Source: Limonium bicolor (lineage: Eukaryota > Streptophyta > Magnoliopsida > Caryophyllales > Plumbaginaceae). From it: DNA of 64,000 nt. The translations under genes and the position numbers were made by a program. The DNA lies in contig CM041780.1 in NCBI GenBank assembly GCA_023374045.1, positions 168,450,085-168,514,084 on the forward strand, in the 5' to 3' direction. The notes under the pieces are model-generated. The model saw nothing but the letters and a program-made list of their open reading frames with translations, was not told where the DNA came from and ran no database searches. Numbering within the stretch: the stretch's first letter is position 1; every line of letters starts with the position of its first letter. Of the stretch, positions 1-11,058 are shown in pieces.

Positions 1-149
1 TCTATCTGACACTATTACTCCCGAACCCGATTTAACCTGAACCCGAATGATCCGAACCCAAAATAACCCAAAAATTTAATGATACAAACGAATATTGACC
101 CGAAAGATAGGCCCCAAAACCCAAACGGATAACCTTTTTGCCAGTCTAA
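1..149. repeat. Degenerate CCCGAACC-type repeat DNA
   Basis: The stretch is built from variants of 'cccgaaccc', 'gatccgaaccc' and 'aataaccc'. Similar text recurs near 16800-16960 and 19200-19320. It looks like the edge of a dispersed, degenerate repeat family. No gene is visible. Confidence 0.5.
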
Positions 150-158
150 TTTAAACAA

Positions 159-2088
159 GGGAAATTTCATGAAATGCCACTATATTCTTGGCTAATTCAT
201 GAAATGCCACTAAAATAAAGAAAGTCATAAAATGCTACTATTTTTTTACAAGTCCATGAAATGTCACTATGTCATTAACCAGAAGCAAAAAAAGAAAAAA
301 AATACCCCTATTAGTTAACAAGTACTTTTAAAGTTCACAATATGCCACTAAGTGTTAAAATTCACTAAAATTCATAAAATTTAAAATAAATAAATAAATA
401 AATAACTATAAAAATATTTAAAATAATATAAAACATTATAAAAAGAGAAAAATAGAATTAAAATATTAAAATATCTTAAAACAATGAAAAAATAATTATT
501 TCATAGATTTTTTTTGAAAAATACTTAGTACCATAAAAATATAGTATTTATAGACATAATTTGTATCAAATTTTCTAGTAATTTAGACCAATTAAGTACC
601 TTATTTACACTGATTAATTACAACAATTTTTACAATAGACTTTTAAAATTATTTTGTTCAATTAATTTAAATCATTTCTTATATTTTAACTAATATTATA
701 AAATGGATTTTTTAAAATTTATATTGTACTTTGCAGATGATTTTATAACATAATACTTTTTGTTATCTACAAAATTCTATGTCATAAAGTTATCTAGAAA
801 AATAAAATTTTAATAAAATAAAATTTCAATATTATTTAAAATATATAATATAAATTTTTTGTAAAATAATAATAAAAAAAATTATACTTTAAATTTTATT
901 TATTTATTCATTATAAAATTATTTTAAAAAACTAACTAATGTTTATAAATATTTTTTAATTATTCTATTATGTAGATATATTTATGACATAATATTATTG
1001 TCTAATTTGTTGATAAATTTTTTAAAAATATTTATTTTTTTATTTTTTCAATTTTTTATATTTTATAATGTTTAATATTTTAAATATTTTTATAGTAATT
1101 TATATATTTTTAATATTTTTAATTTTTTATGAATTTTAGTGAATTTTTTAATACTTTGTGATATATTGTGAATTTTAAAAGTACTTTGTTAACTAGTAAG
1201 GATATTTTTATCTTTTTTTTACTTCTAATTAATAACATAATGACAGTTCATGAACTTTTATAAAAATATAGTGATATTTATAACTTTTTTTGTGGCATTT
1301 CATGAACTATCTATAGTAGGGGTGGCAATTCGAGTTGATGGGTCGGGTTGAAGCTCACCCATACCCAACCCGATTAAAATTGTATTGACCCATACCCGAC
1401 CCAAAAATAATCGGGTTAAAACTTTCAACCCATACCCAACCCATATAAAATCATTGAACCCAAACCCGACCCTTTTAACCCGTTTAAATACAAATACTCT
1501 TGTTTTTTTGCAGAATGATCAGTCGTCCATAAAAGCGTGCACATGATGGTCATTTGTTTCGAATCATTTTGTACCGTTTTTCCAAATGTCAATATTCTGT
1601 TAAATGGATCAATAATCTTAACTCATGGCCGTTATTTGTGCGGATGAAATAGTGTGAACGGTGGAGTTTGTGCGACTAATGATTGACATAGTATTTAGGT
1701 TTTAAAACAAACAGCGAATGGTGGATATAGATGGCCTAGAGAATGTATTTGGATTTATAAAATAATTATTTTTGTGGGCCTAAAAAAGTGATAATAATTT
1801 TGTTTGCTATTATACTAATGGTTATAGAATTAATACATATACAAGTAAAATTTATACATATTTAGTTATTTATTGATTTTTAATTAAATTAAGTAAATGG
1901 GTCTGGTTGAATTCGAGTTAGGACCCTTAACCCATACCCAACCCATATATTTAATAGGTAACCCATACCCGACCAAAAATTAAATGGATCAATAATCTTA
2001 ACTTATACCCGTTATTTACGGGTTGGGTTTGGGTAGGTTATCGAGTTGGGTAAAAATTGCCACCCTTCAGTATTCTAGGAAATTTCCC
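159..2088. mobile_element. MULE-type long inverted-repeat element (non-autonomous)
   Basis: The left end reads GGGAAATTTCATGAAATG and the right end closes with GAAATTTCCC. The two arms (about 159-400 and 1130-1318 plus 2066-2088) are imperfect inverted copies made of repeats of 'tcatgaaatgccacta'. A perfect 9-bp duplication, TTTAAACAA, flanks the element at 150-158 and 2089-2097; 9 bp is the Mutator-superfamily hallmark. The core is very AT-rich and holds no ORF. The right arm is split by a later insertion at 1319-2065. Confidence 0.8.
1319..2065. mobile_element. hAT-like non-autonomous element nested in the MULE arm
   Basis: The ends are inverted: GGGGTGGCAATT on the left and AATTGCCACCC on the right. 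Subterminal blocks are rich in 'cccatacccaaccc' and its complement. It interrupts the right inverted repeat of the surrounding element, so it came later. The GGGGTGGCAA end resembles hAT MITEs. I could not find a clean 8-bp target duplication, so the superfamily is uncertain. Confidence 0.6.
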
Positions 2089-2104
2089 TTTAAACAATCA
2101 TATA

Positions 2105-2328
2105 CTCCCTCCGTCCTGAATTGACCGTCCTGTTTATTATTTGAACATGTCGCTTGACTTCAATTTTTAACATATAAAATAACTTAATTTTGAAAATTTA
2201 AGTTTTGCATATGAATTCTTACATGATAAACTATATGTTATAAAATTTAGTTTTACAAAATTATTTTATCTTATATGTTTAAAATTGGAGTGGAAAAACG
2301 TGCCATAAAACAATTAGGACGGAGGGAG
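2105..2328. mobile_element. Stowaway-like MITE (Tc1/mariner type)
   Basis: The 224-bp element has terminal inverted repeats CTCCCTCCGTCC and GGACGGAGGGAG and is flanked by TA (2103-2104 and 2329-2330). This end sequence and the TA duplication are diagnostic of Stowaway MITEs. It ends about ten bases before the CT-rich start of the DA1-like transcript, so it occupies the proximal promoter. Confidence 0.9.
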
Positions 2329-2339
2329 TATTCACATTC

Positions 2340-2651
2340 TACACACTCTCTCTCTCTCACTCGTTCTGTTCTGTGTACTAGACTCTGACTGAAACAAAAC
2401 AAAAGACCAACTGCTTTACTCGCTTCGCTTTCTTCTGATTCTCTCAGTTGTAGATTGGGTGTATTTCTTGCCGATTTTCCGGGGAAGAGGAAGCAGGGTT
2501 TGTGGGTTGTTTTCCCTCTCGACCCTTCCTCTCCCCCTCATGTCTTTTGTTTGCGCGTCTGTGCTGTGCTGTGGCAATTGATTCACTTTCCCTCGCATTA
2601 CTTTTACTTGGTGGAGGATCAGATTCTCCAGTTGTGCCTTCCGGCTCGTGG
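2340..2651 (+). promoter_or_regulatory. Probable 5' UTR exon of the DA1-like gene
   Basis: A CT-rich block (about 2340-2365), typical of plant transcript starts, is followed by a GC-richer leader ending in the donor GT at 2652-2653 (context GGTGAGTTG). The first in-frame ATG of the protein lies after an acceptor at 2906-2907, so this exon is inferred to be untranslated. No convincing TATA box is visible; transposons occupy everything upstream to position 159. Confidence 0.55.
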
Positions 2652-2795
2652 GTGAGTTGATCGATTACGGCTATAGTTCTTAATTAATTTGGTTGAAAAC
2701 TTTTTGCTTATGCGCGTGGGGAATTCGATGGACAATCCTCAGTTTAGCATCTCTGCGAACCCCGTCCGACCATCTATCTACCTCACGTTCTGTCC

Positions 2796-2799
<4 letters not shown>

Positions 2800-2837
<38 letters not shown>
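2800..2837. repeat. 38-bp poly(C) homopolymer in the 5' UTR intron
   Basis: There are 38 uninterrupted C residues inside the inferred first intron (2652-2907) of the DA1-like gene. The tract gives poly(C) in the nascent RNA and poly(G) in the template strand. Confidence 0.95.
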
Positions 2838-2948
2838 TATCTGCTGGGTATATTTAACAGCTCCCTTGCCCCAGAAACTGATTGGAATCATCTTTCTGTG
2901 TTCTCAGTTCAGATTATTGTGCTTATTTACCCAATTCTATTCAATCTC

Positions 2949-5595
2949 ATGTATAGATCATCAGGCTCTGCTGCTCCCAAACATAATCGTAGAATTGAAG
3001 AGGATCCTAAAACTATGGATTGGTGGAGTAAGTTTTTTGGAGGTCCAAGTCATACATGCTCTGGGGGCCAATATCATGGAAGATATGGTGATGATACACT
3101 TTGGAATTATGGCCCCAGGACTCATATGGTATATTTGTAGTTACTTTTACTTCAGTGTTATTTCCTCTATAATAAGTTTGATTCGTCGTTTTCATTTTCT
3201 GCCTGATATGCTACAAGAGATCAAGCTATATATGGAAACATTTTCGGTTGTTTTGATACAGGGGACTTGGTCAGATTCCACCAATGAAGACATTGATCGT
3301 GCTATAGCTCTCTCTCTGTCTGATCAGGATCCTAAAGGGAAAAGGGCAATTGGTAAGCTGTTCAATCAACATATGATCTTACTCAGACCACTGTCCAGTC
3401 ATCCTGTGCTCTAAGTTGGACGTGGAATTCCATTCCATGTAACCTCTTACTTCTCTGATTAGCGTTCCTATGGATGAATTGGCTTATACATCCAGGAAGT
3501 AATTCTAATTTAGCGGAAGATGAGCAACTAGCCAGAGCTCTCCAAGAAAGTTTGAACATGGAGTCCCCGCAGCAGCGTCATGGAACTATCTCTCAACCTC
3601 AACCCCATCCGCCCCACTCCATATTTGGTTACAGGTTTTTTTTTTTAATTTTTATTCTTCTTGTTCTTGTGGGGTTAAGAGATATTTTTTTGACTCTTCA
3701 ATTGTTACTGACTTCAAGTTCCAAAAGGAGATGTGCTGGCTGTCATAGTGAGATTGGCCATGGGAGCTACTTGAGCTGTATGGGCGGTGTGTGGCATCCG
3801 GCTTGCTTCCGCTGCCATTCTTGTAACCAGCTGATAACTGATAATGAGGTAAAAAGATACTGTTGGCTTATGACATGATGAAACATCTCCTTGAAATGAT
3901 AAGATGGATGAAGAATGATGAAAATTTCAATTGAATTGAGCCTTTTCTTGTCTTTTGTGGTTGGACAGTTTTCTGTGTCAAGGAATCACCCATATCACAA
4001 ATCCTGCTACAAGGCACAGAACTACCCTACATGTGATGTCTGCAAATGCTATGTGAGCATTCTTTATTAACCAATCATATTGAGTTGAGGTTTCCTCATC
4101 TTTTTTGTTTATACTACATAAATTGAATGTATAAAAGTTATGCTTTGGTTTCTTCTACACGTGTTCAGATCCCTAGAAATATGGCTGGGCTAGTTGAGTA
4201 CAGGGCTCATCCATTCTGGATGCAGAAGTATTGCCCTTCCCATGAACACGATCGAACACCAAGGTGTTGTAGCTGTGAAAGAATGGAGGTAAATCATTTA
4301 CATACATATTGATGAGAGAAATTCTGTTTGGTGCTACCTTCCCCCCTATCTCTTCTTGGGGAAATGAGAAATAACATGTCTCCCTTTGCAGCCAAGAGAT
4401 GTCCAGTACTTGGCGCTAGGTGATGGCAGAAAGCTCTGCTTGGAGTGCTTGGGCTCCTCAATTATGGATACTAGTGAATGCCAACCACTTTACCTTGAGA
4501 TCAGGGAGTTCTATGAAGGCTTGAACATGAAAATTGATCAGCAGATACCTCTGCTTCTGGTGGAGAGACAAGCATTAAACGAGGCTATGGAGGGTGAAAA
4601 GCATGTAAATCAAGTCTCACTATCAGAACTTTGCTTGTTATCATGAAAGTAGGATTTCATCTGGTGTTCTCACACCAAGTGATTCTACTGATTTCTGTTA
4701 TTTCCTTGTCAATTGATGTGGTCATTGCCTGGCAGGGTATCCATCATATGGCGGAAACCAGAGGCCTTTGCCTCTCAGAAGAGCAGATTGTCAGAACTGT
4801 AAGATCATCACTTTGGTGATTTGTAAATCTAGTAGAAAAAGATTAAGATTAATCTAATGAAAAGGAAACTATAATCTGCAGATTACAAGGCGACCGGGAA
4901 TAGGAGCTGGCTACAGTCTTATAGGGATGAGGACTCAACCATACAGTTTGATCCGTTGCTGTGATGTAACTGCTATACTTATTCTCTTCGGCTTACCTAG
5001 GTAAGCAGCTGTTGTTATGTTAACTCTTTCCAAATTGTTGTACAAGAAAGACAGAAAAACCATTGTACCTTTTCTTTCAGCAACAGTCATTCATGAGAAA
5101 TTGAATTTCTCTCTAACATGGTTTTTCTATGTCAGATTGTTGACAGGGTCAATCCTGGCTCATGAAATGATGCACGCTTGGCTTCGACTTAATGGTGACT
5201 CTTTTCTACTCAATTTGGTAATACCATTTACCAAACATTTGTATGCAGACTCTCATCAGAAATGGTTTTGGCTGATCATAGGAAATCCCAACTTAAGGCC
5301 TGAGGTTGAGGAAGGAATCTGCCAAGTACTGGGGCACATGTGGTTAGAGTCTGAAATCATGGGAGGATCTGCTTCATCTTCAACACAATCATCTTCAGGA
5401 GGCTCCTCGTCATCAAAGAAAGGCAGAAGGTCACAGTTCGATAAGAAGCTGGGCGAGTTTTTCAAGTACCAGATTGAATCGGATACTTCATCTGCCTATG
5501 GAATTGGGTTCAGAAAAGGCCATGCGGCTGTAACCAAGTATGGTTTGAGGAGTACAATTGACCATATCAAGATGACTGGGAGCTTTCCTATCTGA
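2949..5595 (+). CDS. DAR1: DA1/DAR1-like ubiquitin-activated peptidase
   Basis: Eleven exons give about 503 residues: 2949-3128, 3262-3352, 3496-3634, 3719-3848, 3969-4052, 4169-4288, 4392-4604, 4736-4798, 4882-5000, 5136-5194 and 5282-5595. All phases agree and no stop interrupts the frame. In order: two ubiquitin-interacting motifs (about residues 69-80, IDRAIALSL, and 98-110, LARALQESL), a LIM zinc domain from residue 142 (CAGC, then H/C pairs), a second cysteine-rich LIM-like block ([15 protein letters not shown]), and the DA1 C-terminal peptidase domain with the zinc motif HEMMH at about 389-393. In Arabidopsis, DA1-family proteins are ubiquitin-activated peptidases that cleave growth regulators and limit organ size. 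An in-frame ATG at 3015 ([10 protein letters not shown]) lines up better with the usual family N-terminus, so the first 22 residues may not be used. It could be DA1 or DAR1; the symbol is approximate. Confidence 0.9.
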
Positions 5596-6238
5596 ATGGT
5601 TGCAAACGAGGGAATTATTTGTACAACGTAATAGTCTATATCACTGATATGAAATCGTCTCACTATATTTTTCAGCATGGTGCTTGGAAGGACTAAAAGA
5701 AAATACAAGGCGGTATTTACTGAACATTGTAAATTATACATTGGATGAAAAACAATTCTATATGGAGTGAATTGAGGAATGAAGCAAGAAAGACCATGTT
5801 GCAGCTGCAGTTTCTGCATTTCGTTAGAACTTAAGTGCTTATTGTACTTATCAAAGGGACAGGTGATGTTGTCGCTCTGTTTGGGTCAACCTTTTTATGT
5901 CATAATTTTGTAGTTTTTTTGGTATGTAACAGTATATTATTAAAAAAGAATTTTAGAACCCACATAGGAAGGCTAATAAAGACATACAAAAATTGTCGAA
6001 AAGACCATAACGAATGCGGCATTGGTACTGTTGGTGTTGGTATATTTGTGGTACATGACATGATGGCATATTTAAGTTTTCTGTTCAAATTCCAAATGAC
6101 ATTTTAGAGGTGAATACAGATAGTTTTAGTACGAATCCAACTTTTTGAAAAACAAAATTTTTGTAAACAAAATGGAAGATAATATAATATGTCGTGAAAA
6201 CTTTTTCAATAGATATTTATTTATCAAAATTAATTGTA
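5596..6238. other. 3' UTR and short intergenic spacer
   Basis: The first 200-250 bases probably hold the 3' UTR of the DA1-like gene; no poly(A) signal could be fixed with confidence. The rest is AT-rich. A 90-codon ORF at 5835 has no recognisable features and looks accidental. Confidence 0.5.
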
Positions 6239-6247
6239 GTTATTATG

Positions 6248-6345
6248 CTGGGTTGCTATTCGCAGTACAAAATTACTAATCACCGCAGTACAAAATTTTT
6301 TTAATTCATACTGACGTTGTACACATGTAATGATGTCGTGTTGTA
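6248..6345 (+). repeat. Left terminal inverted repeat of element 1
   Basis: About 97 bp match the inverse complement of 16001-16096. The repeat contains two copies of CGCAGTACAAAATT (or CCGCAGTACAAAATT), 27 bp apart. The same end occurs at 52098-52195. Confidence 0.92.
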
Positions 6346-6914
6346 ACTTTTGTTTTTTTTAAAAAAATAATTGCTTGAGCGTAAACAGTAAAAAACACTC
6401 TGAATGTTACAAAACATTATAAAACATTAAAAACACTCTGAATGTTACAAAACATTATAAACCCGTATTAATTGCGTCAATTTGATTTTAATTGTGAATC
6501 CACATTGGTACATATTCAGAATGTCGTACTAAATTCATAGTTAAAACGCCAATTTCGGGTGAAAAACGCTCTAATTGTAATAAAAGACGTTAAGCCCGTT
6601 TTAATCGCATTTAAACGTTATAATTGTGACTCCACGTAAGTTAAAGACATTTTATGTTGTGCTTGACTAAATTACAAACATTGTTACACTTTCAGAACGT
6701 CGTACTGAAATCGCAGTTGAAAACGTCAATTTCGAGTAAAAAACGCTCGTACTATATATTGCCTAACCTTCCTTGGATTATTCATTTCTCTCTTACTCAC
6801 TCTCTCTCCTCTCTCTCTCTTCCTTAAGAACCTCTCTTCTGACTGCCGGAGCCGCCACCCGCCGCCGCCAACCACCGCCAACCACCGCGGGACCACCGCC
6901 GGAATATTTTTCCG
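6346..6914 (+). promoter_or_regulatory. Left subterminal repeats and promoter/leader of PMD gene 1
   Basis: Degenerate subterminal repeats carry variants of 'gccaatttcgggtaaaaaacgctc' (seen around 6548-6572 and 6725-6750). A TATA-like TATATATT lies at 6753-6760. A CT-rich leader (about 6780-6840) and a GCC/CCG-rich stretch end at the donor GT at 6915-6916 (TCCG|GTGAG). Element 2 has the same arrangement, ending with the donor at 52744. This suggests a non-coding first exon and the PMD promoter. Confidence 0.55.
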
Positions 6915-7063
6915 GTGAGTTTTTTGAATTTTTTTTTGCAACTTATAGATTTGGGTGTCCTGAGTATGAATTTGGTGTTAGTTTTTTGAAATTCAACATC
7001 ATTTGAGCTAGATCTAGCATGCAAGATTCGAAATTTTTCAAAAAAAAAAAGAGTTCAGGCGAG

Positions 7064-7395
7064 GAGCACCGCTGCTCTACTCGCGCTAGGGCGAGCTGCG
7101 CCGCGACTCTACCCTGCGACCCGCGAGTACCGCCAGTGCTCAGATTGAAGACAGGCGAGGAGCAGCGCCGCTCGTTTCGAAGACACGCGAGGAGTCCCGT
7201 GGCTCGCCCAGTTGTGCGCGCGCCGGACGCAGGAGACGAGGACCGCCGTTGCTCGACTCGGGTAGATGCGAGGAGTACCGCTGCTCGCCTGTGACGGAGA
7301 AGAGTACCTGCGCTACTCGATTTCGCCGGTAGAGAGGAGCTGGGCTACTCGATTTTGGCGGTACAGAGGAGCTGCGCTGCTCGATTCTGGGAGCA
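7064..7395. repeat. GC-rich island in intron 1 of PMD gene 1
   Basis: A sharply GC-rich block inside the inferred intron 6915-7650 is built from variants of 'gcgaggagcaccgctgctc' and 'ctcgattctggg'. The flanks are extremely AT-rich. A 91-codon ORF over it has arginine/alanine-rich composition, no family likeness and probably no meaning. Confidence 0.7.
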
Positions 7396-7652
7396 GGAAA
7401 ACTATTTTTTTTTGAATTTTAATATTTTGAATGATTTTTAAATGTTTTAATTTTTTTATTTTTTAATTCTAATATTGTGAATGATTTTTAAATGTTTTAA
7501 TTGGTTTTTTTTAATTCTAATAAATATTGTGAATGATTTATAAATGTTTGAATTTTTTTTTGAATTGTAATAATGTGAATGATATGATTATAAATGTTTG
7601 AATTTTTATGTTATGAATAAGGAATATAACTATGTGGTATTCGTATGCAGTG

Positions 7653-10138
7653 ATGGATCGTCTGAAAAAAGTAGTGAAAAATGTATACACGAAGAGGAAG
7701 AATAAAGACCGGGGTACGGAGCAGCCTATGACGGCCTCGTACCGTCGTGGTGTACGTGCTCCTGGTGAAGGGCCGAGTGATCCTGCCTCCCGCATGGAAG
7801 CAGCACGTCATTCATCGTTCCATCCGGGTCAATCTTTCAACGACCCGGCGTTTCAAGTACCTGCACCACCAATGGTAGCGGAGGATGACTCGGTGGTGTT
7901 CGATATACCGAGGAGACGCATGCCAGTGGTGTCATCATCCAGTAGTGCTTGGTCTGACAGATCACTGCACAGCGCTAGCTACAATATCTCGGGGGAAGCA
8001 AGCCACCAGACTGCTCCGTTAGAAGCTCGGACGTCAGGCGGTGGTAGTTCATCACGTCCACCATGCCCATCACCCGCCCGTGCTGATGAGGACCATGTGA
8101 TGACTGAGTGTTCGCCACATGCTGATGACGGTGGTCGTGGTGCTGATGATGAGGACTCACCCGACGTGGATGAGGAGCAGGATAATGAAGATGATGAAGT
8201 CATGGATAAGGAGGATGACACTGACGAGGAAGCAGCGCTAGCGATGGTTCCAGTCATTCCTAACTCTTGGAAGTTGACAGAGGTGCAAGTTCCTGGCGGC
8301 CCACTACTCACTAGTGTTATCACTAGCTTCGGGGGTCATGTAGCGCTTGACTTATGGACCTCGACTAAGGTATGTTCTCTATCTTCTCCTGTATTTGATC
8401 ATTTAAATCATACAACGTTTTGTAAGTGTTGAATATTGGTCATTATGTAGGATCGTGGGGTTTTGAGTTTCAAATCCTGTAGGGTGATGCTTACATGCTG
8501 GCCAAAAGATCAAGTTACCTGCAAAAGAGCAAGGAACATGCTTCAGTATTCTAATATAGAGCACCTACAGGATATTACGATGTCATACAACAATATGTCC
8601 CTCATCAGTGCTTTTGTGGAGAGGTGGCAGCCTGATACAAACTCATTCCATATGCCGTTCGGTGAGATGACGATTACCCTGCATGATATGTGGATGATAC
8701 TGCAAATCCCCATCGTCGGTCGTCCATTGATAGGGGATTCATCCAACCCTGGGTTGAAGGAGGCAATGGCTGCTTGTCTTGATTTTGGAGGAGATGTCGA
8801 GACTATGACAGAGACACTGTTTAATACCGGTGCTGTATCGATTGTGAGCTTGTTGGAGCACTGTAAGGATGAACCTGAAGACCCAATGAAGCAGGCATGT
8901 GGTTGGTTGTATCATTTGATCGGTACCACCATATTAGCTGGAAAATCAAATGGTCGTCTGAGTCCACAGCTGTTCTCGTTAGTAGCTCCCATGAAGAAAG
9001 CTACCAAGCTTCGTAAATATGCATGGGGAGCTGGTACTCTTGCATGGTTATATCGCCAGCTTGGGATAGCCTCTCGTGCCGGCTCCAGTGGGATAGCTGG
9101 TTCTATGACGTTACTTGAGGTATGTGTCCAAATGTGCATCTAGTATATGATAACTCACTGAGTATTAATAATTGGTATTGCTTAATCATTCTAGTGTTTT
9201 ATATGCACAGTGCTGGATTTATGCGTACTTTCCTACATTAAGACCAGCGATTAGCCCAGACTGGCACTCTAATGATGATAGACCTTGGGCTCTAAGATGG
9301 GTGAGATCTACCTCTCAAGTGCAGGATCATCGTTCACTGCAAGGCTATCGTGAGCATCTAGATGCTTTGACTGCTCTAAATGTAAGTGTTTGTAGTTGCT
9401 AACACATTGAACCATTATTATTTTTGTCTTTCGTTGTTGGTTACATCTTACTATTTATGTTCATTGTAGATTGATTGGTTGCCCTACGGTCGAGATAATG
9501 TTAATGTTCATGGAGGGCGCACATGGTATAGAGGTAACATACAGGTTATGGGGTTGAATGAGCCATACTTGCCTGGGCGTTGTCTGCGCCAATTTGGTTA
9601 CATTCAGGGTATCCCTGAACCTCCTATTAGACCCAACCCAAGGTCTGAAAAAAGAAAAAACCCCACCCTACACCTGTGTATACCCCCCCCCCCCCCATGT
9701 ATAGTTTGTGGGAAAACACTCCTAAATTGCTGGTTCCAAGGTATATGCCCACAAATGCGCGGTTGCATGCTTGCGACCCACTCTACCTAGATTGGTACAC
9801 CAAGCATACACACCCGAAGATCCTAAACCCTGAGAGTTATCAGACCACCCTGGTTCATCGTCCAGATCCCTGTCTAATAAGTCATATTTTCATACTACTT
9901 CATCACATATCACTTTTATTTTTTATGTGTACTTACCTGACCTAGTGTGTTACAGCTACTGTCTGAGGCAAGTGAGCTTGCACGCCCGTACTACCAAGAG
10001 AATAATGCATGGGACTGGTCATACTATCATCAGGGGATGCCAGAAGAAGAACAAAGGGCTGCAACTCATGGTCTTGAGGATGTGTTCAGCTCTTTATACA
10101 TATGGGATAGTTACCAGCGCCAGCATGGTGCACCCTAG
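7653..10138 (+). CDS. Plant mobile domain (PMD, MAIN/MAIL-like) protein, element 1
   Basis: Exons read as 7653-8369, 8451-9119, 9211-9381, 9470-9876 and 9956-10138; the first three are in phase and open. Exon 1 encodes a basic start (MDRLKKVVKNVYTKRKNK), a low-complexity Ser/Pro-rich region and a long Asp/Glu-rich run. Exons 2-3 encode the plant mobile domain: FVERWQPDTNSFHMPFGEMT, WMILQIPIVGRP, the QACGWLYHL block, WGAGTLAWLYRQLG and CWIYAYFPTLRP. Exon 5 ends with WDWSYY and IWDSYQRQHG. PMD proteins include MAIN/MAIL1, nuclear factors for silencing and gene expression; other family members ride on transposons. Breaks: a frameshift in exon 4 around the C-run near 9680, and the exon 4 donor reads ATAAGT at 9877 where element 2 has GTAAGT. 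It may be a damaged copy. Confidence 0.8.
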
Positions 10139-10256
10139 TGGTTGTCATCTTGGATTTGGATGTAATAAACTTTAGTATCATCTTGGAACTGTTTGTTGTC
10201 TTCCATTTTTACTTGGTGTGTTAGACGCTAGTACAATTTGTGTGGCTGTAGTTTTT

Positions 10257-10412
10257 TTCTGGTGGACTTGGTGATGGTGGAATTATTGCTGACAATGCTG
10301 GTGACCTTATTGATGATTTGTTGGTTGATTTTGTGGAGGTTCTTAGAACCGGTGGAGATAAGAAAAACAAGGGAGACTATGCCAATTTTTTTCTAGAAAT
10401 GCATCGTTTCTG
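10257..10412 (+). pseudogene. Short coding-like fragment shared by both PMD-MULEs
   Basis: Translation on the + strand contains FVEVLRTGGDKKNKGDYAN followed by FFLEMHRF. The partner at about 57184-57335 reads FVEVLRTGEEKKNRGDYAK and then IFLEMHRF. It lies after the PMD stop, has no start codon, and differs at the DNA level mostly by substitutions. It looks like a captured exon fragment of an unidentified gene, or an eroded PMD-element ORF. I do not recognise the source family. Confidence 0.4.
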
Positions 10413-10563
10413 CAATGCCAATCTGGGTGGTCTAAATTCTTTGTTGGTCGTTGAGTGTTCTCAGGAATGATAGTGTAGAAATGAAATATCTAACATGTAC
10501 CAAAGATTGAATATGTCACGAGAAATGAAATATATCAAAATGTAGAATCCTAAGAAAGAAAAG
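10413..10563. repeat. Direct repeat copy A (about 151 bp)
   Basis: It begins 'caatgccaatctgggtgg', ends 'cctaagaaagaaaag' and recurs nearly unchanged at 10755-10906. Between the copies (10564-10754) is AT-rich sequence with no gene. Confidence 0.85.
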
Positions 10564-10754
10564 ATGTGTGACCAGCTTCAATCTAAACTTCCCCGAATGC
10601 CTTTGTTTCTGTTGTGCTTGCTGCCTGAGAGAAAGAATTGTGATATTTATGGGCCTTGACAGAAGAAGAATTTGGTAGAATTTGGTGTCGTCACACAATG
10701 CATGGCTCCTTTCAAAGTTAACGATCAGTATTTGACAAATATGCTTCTTAAGAT

Positions 10755-10906
10755 CAATGCCAGTCTGGGTGGTCTAAATTCTTTGTTGGTCGTTGAGTGT
10801 TCTCAGGAATGATAGTGTTGAAATGAAATATCTAACATGTTTCAAAGATTGAATATGTCACGAGAAATGAAATATATCAAAATGTAAAATTCCTAAGAAA
10901 GAAAAG
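10755..10906. repeat. Direct repeat copy B (about 152 bp)
   Basis: Second copy of the 10413-10563 unit, with a few substitutions and one inserted base near its end. From 10907 to about 11058, AT-rich sequence is shared in part with element 2 (around 58000-58100); the two elements diverge after that. Confidence 0.85.
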
Positions 10907-11058
10907 TCCACGAATTCAAATCTGATGAATCACATAATTAAAAGTCAATAACTATAACAACACGTTTATTCCACATCCAAACATCTACTAAATGACCCGA
11001 ACCCGAAAAGTATGACAACACGAGAACTAACAAGATCAATTACGCAATAACCAATAAC

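Noticed and set aside
5835..6107. 90-codon ORF after the DA1-like gene
   Set aside because: Low-complexity hydrophobic text, no domain, overlaps the probable 3' UTR, and no exon signals support it.
7019..7294. 91-codon Arg/Ala-rich ORF
   Set aside because: It lies in a GC-rich intronic island of the PMD gene, and its composition explains the open frame.
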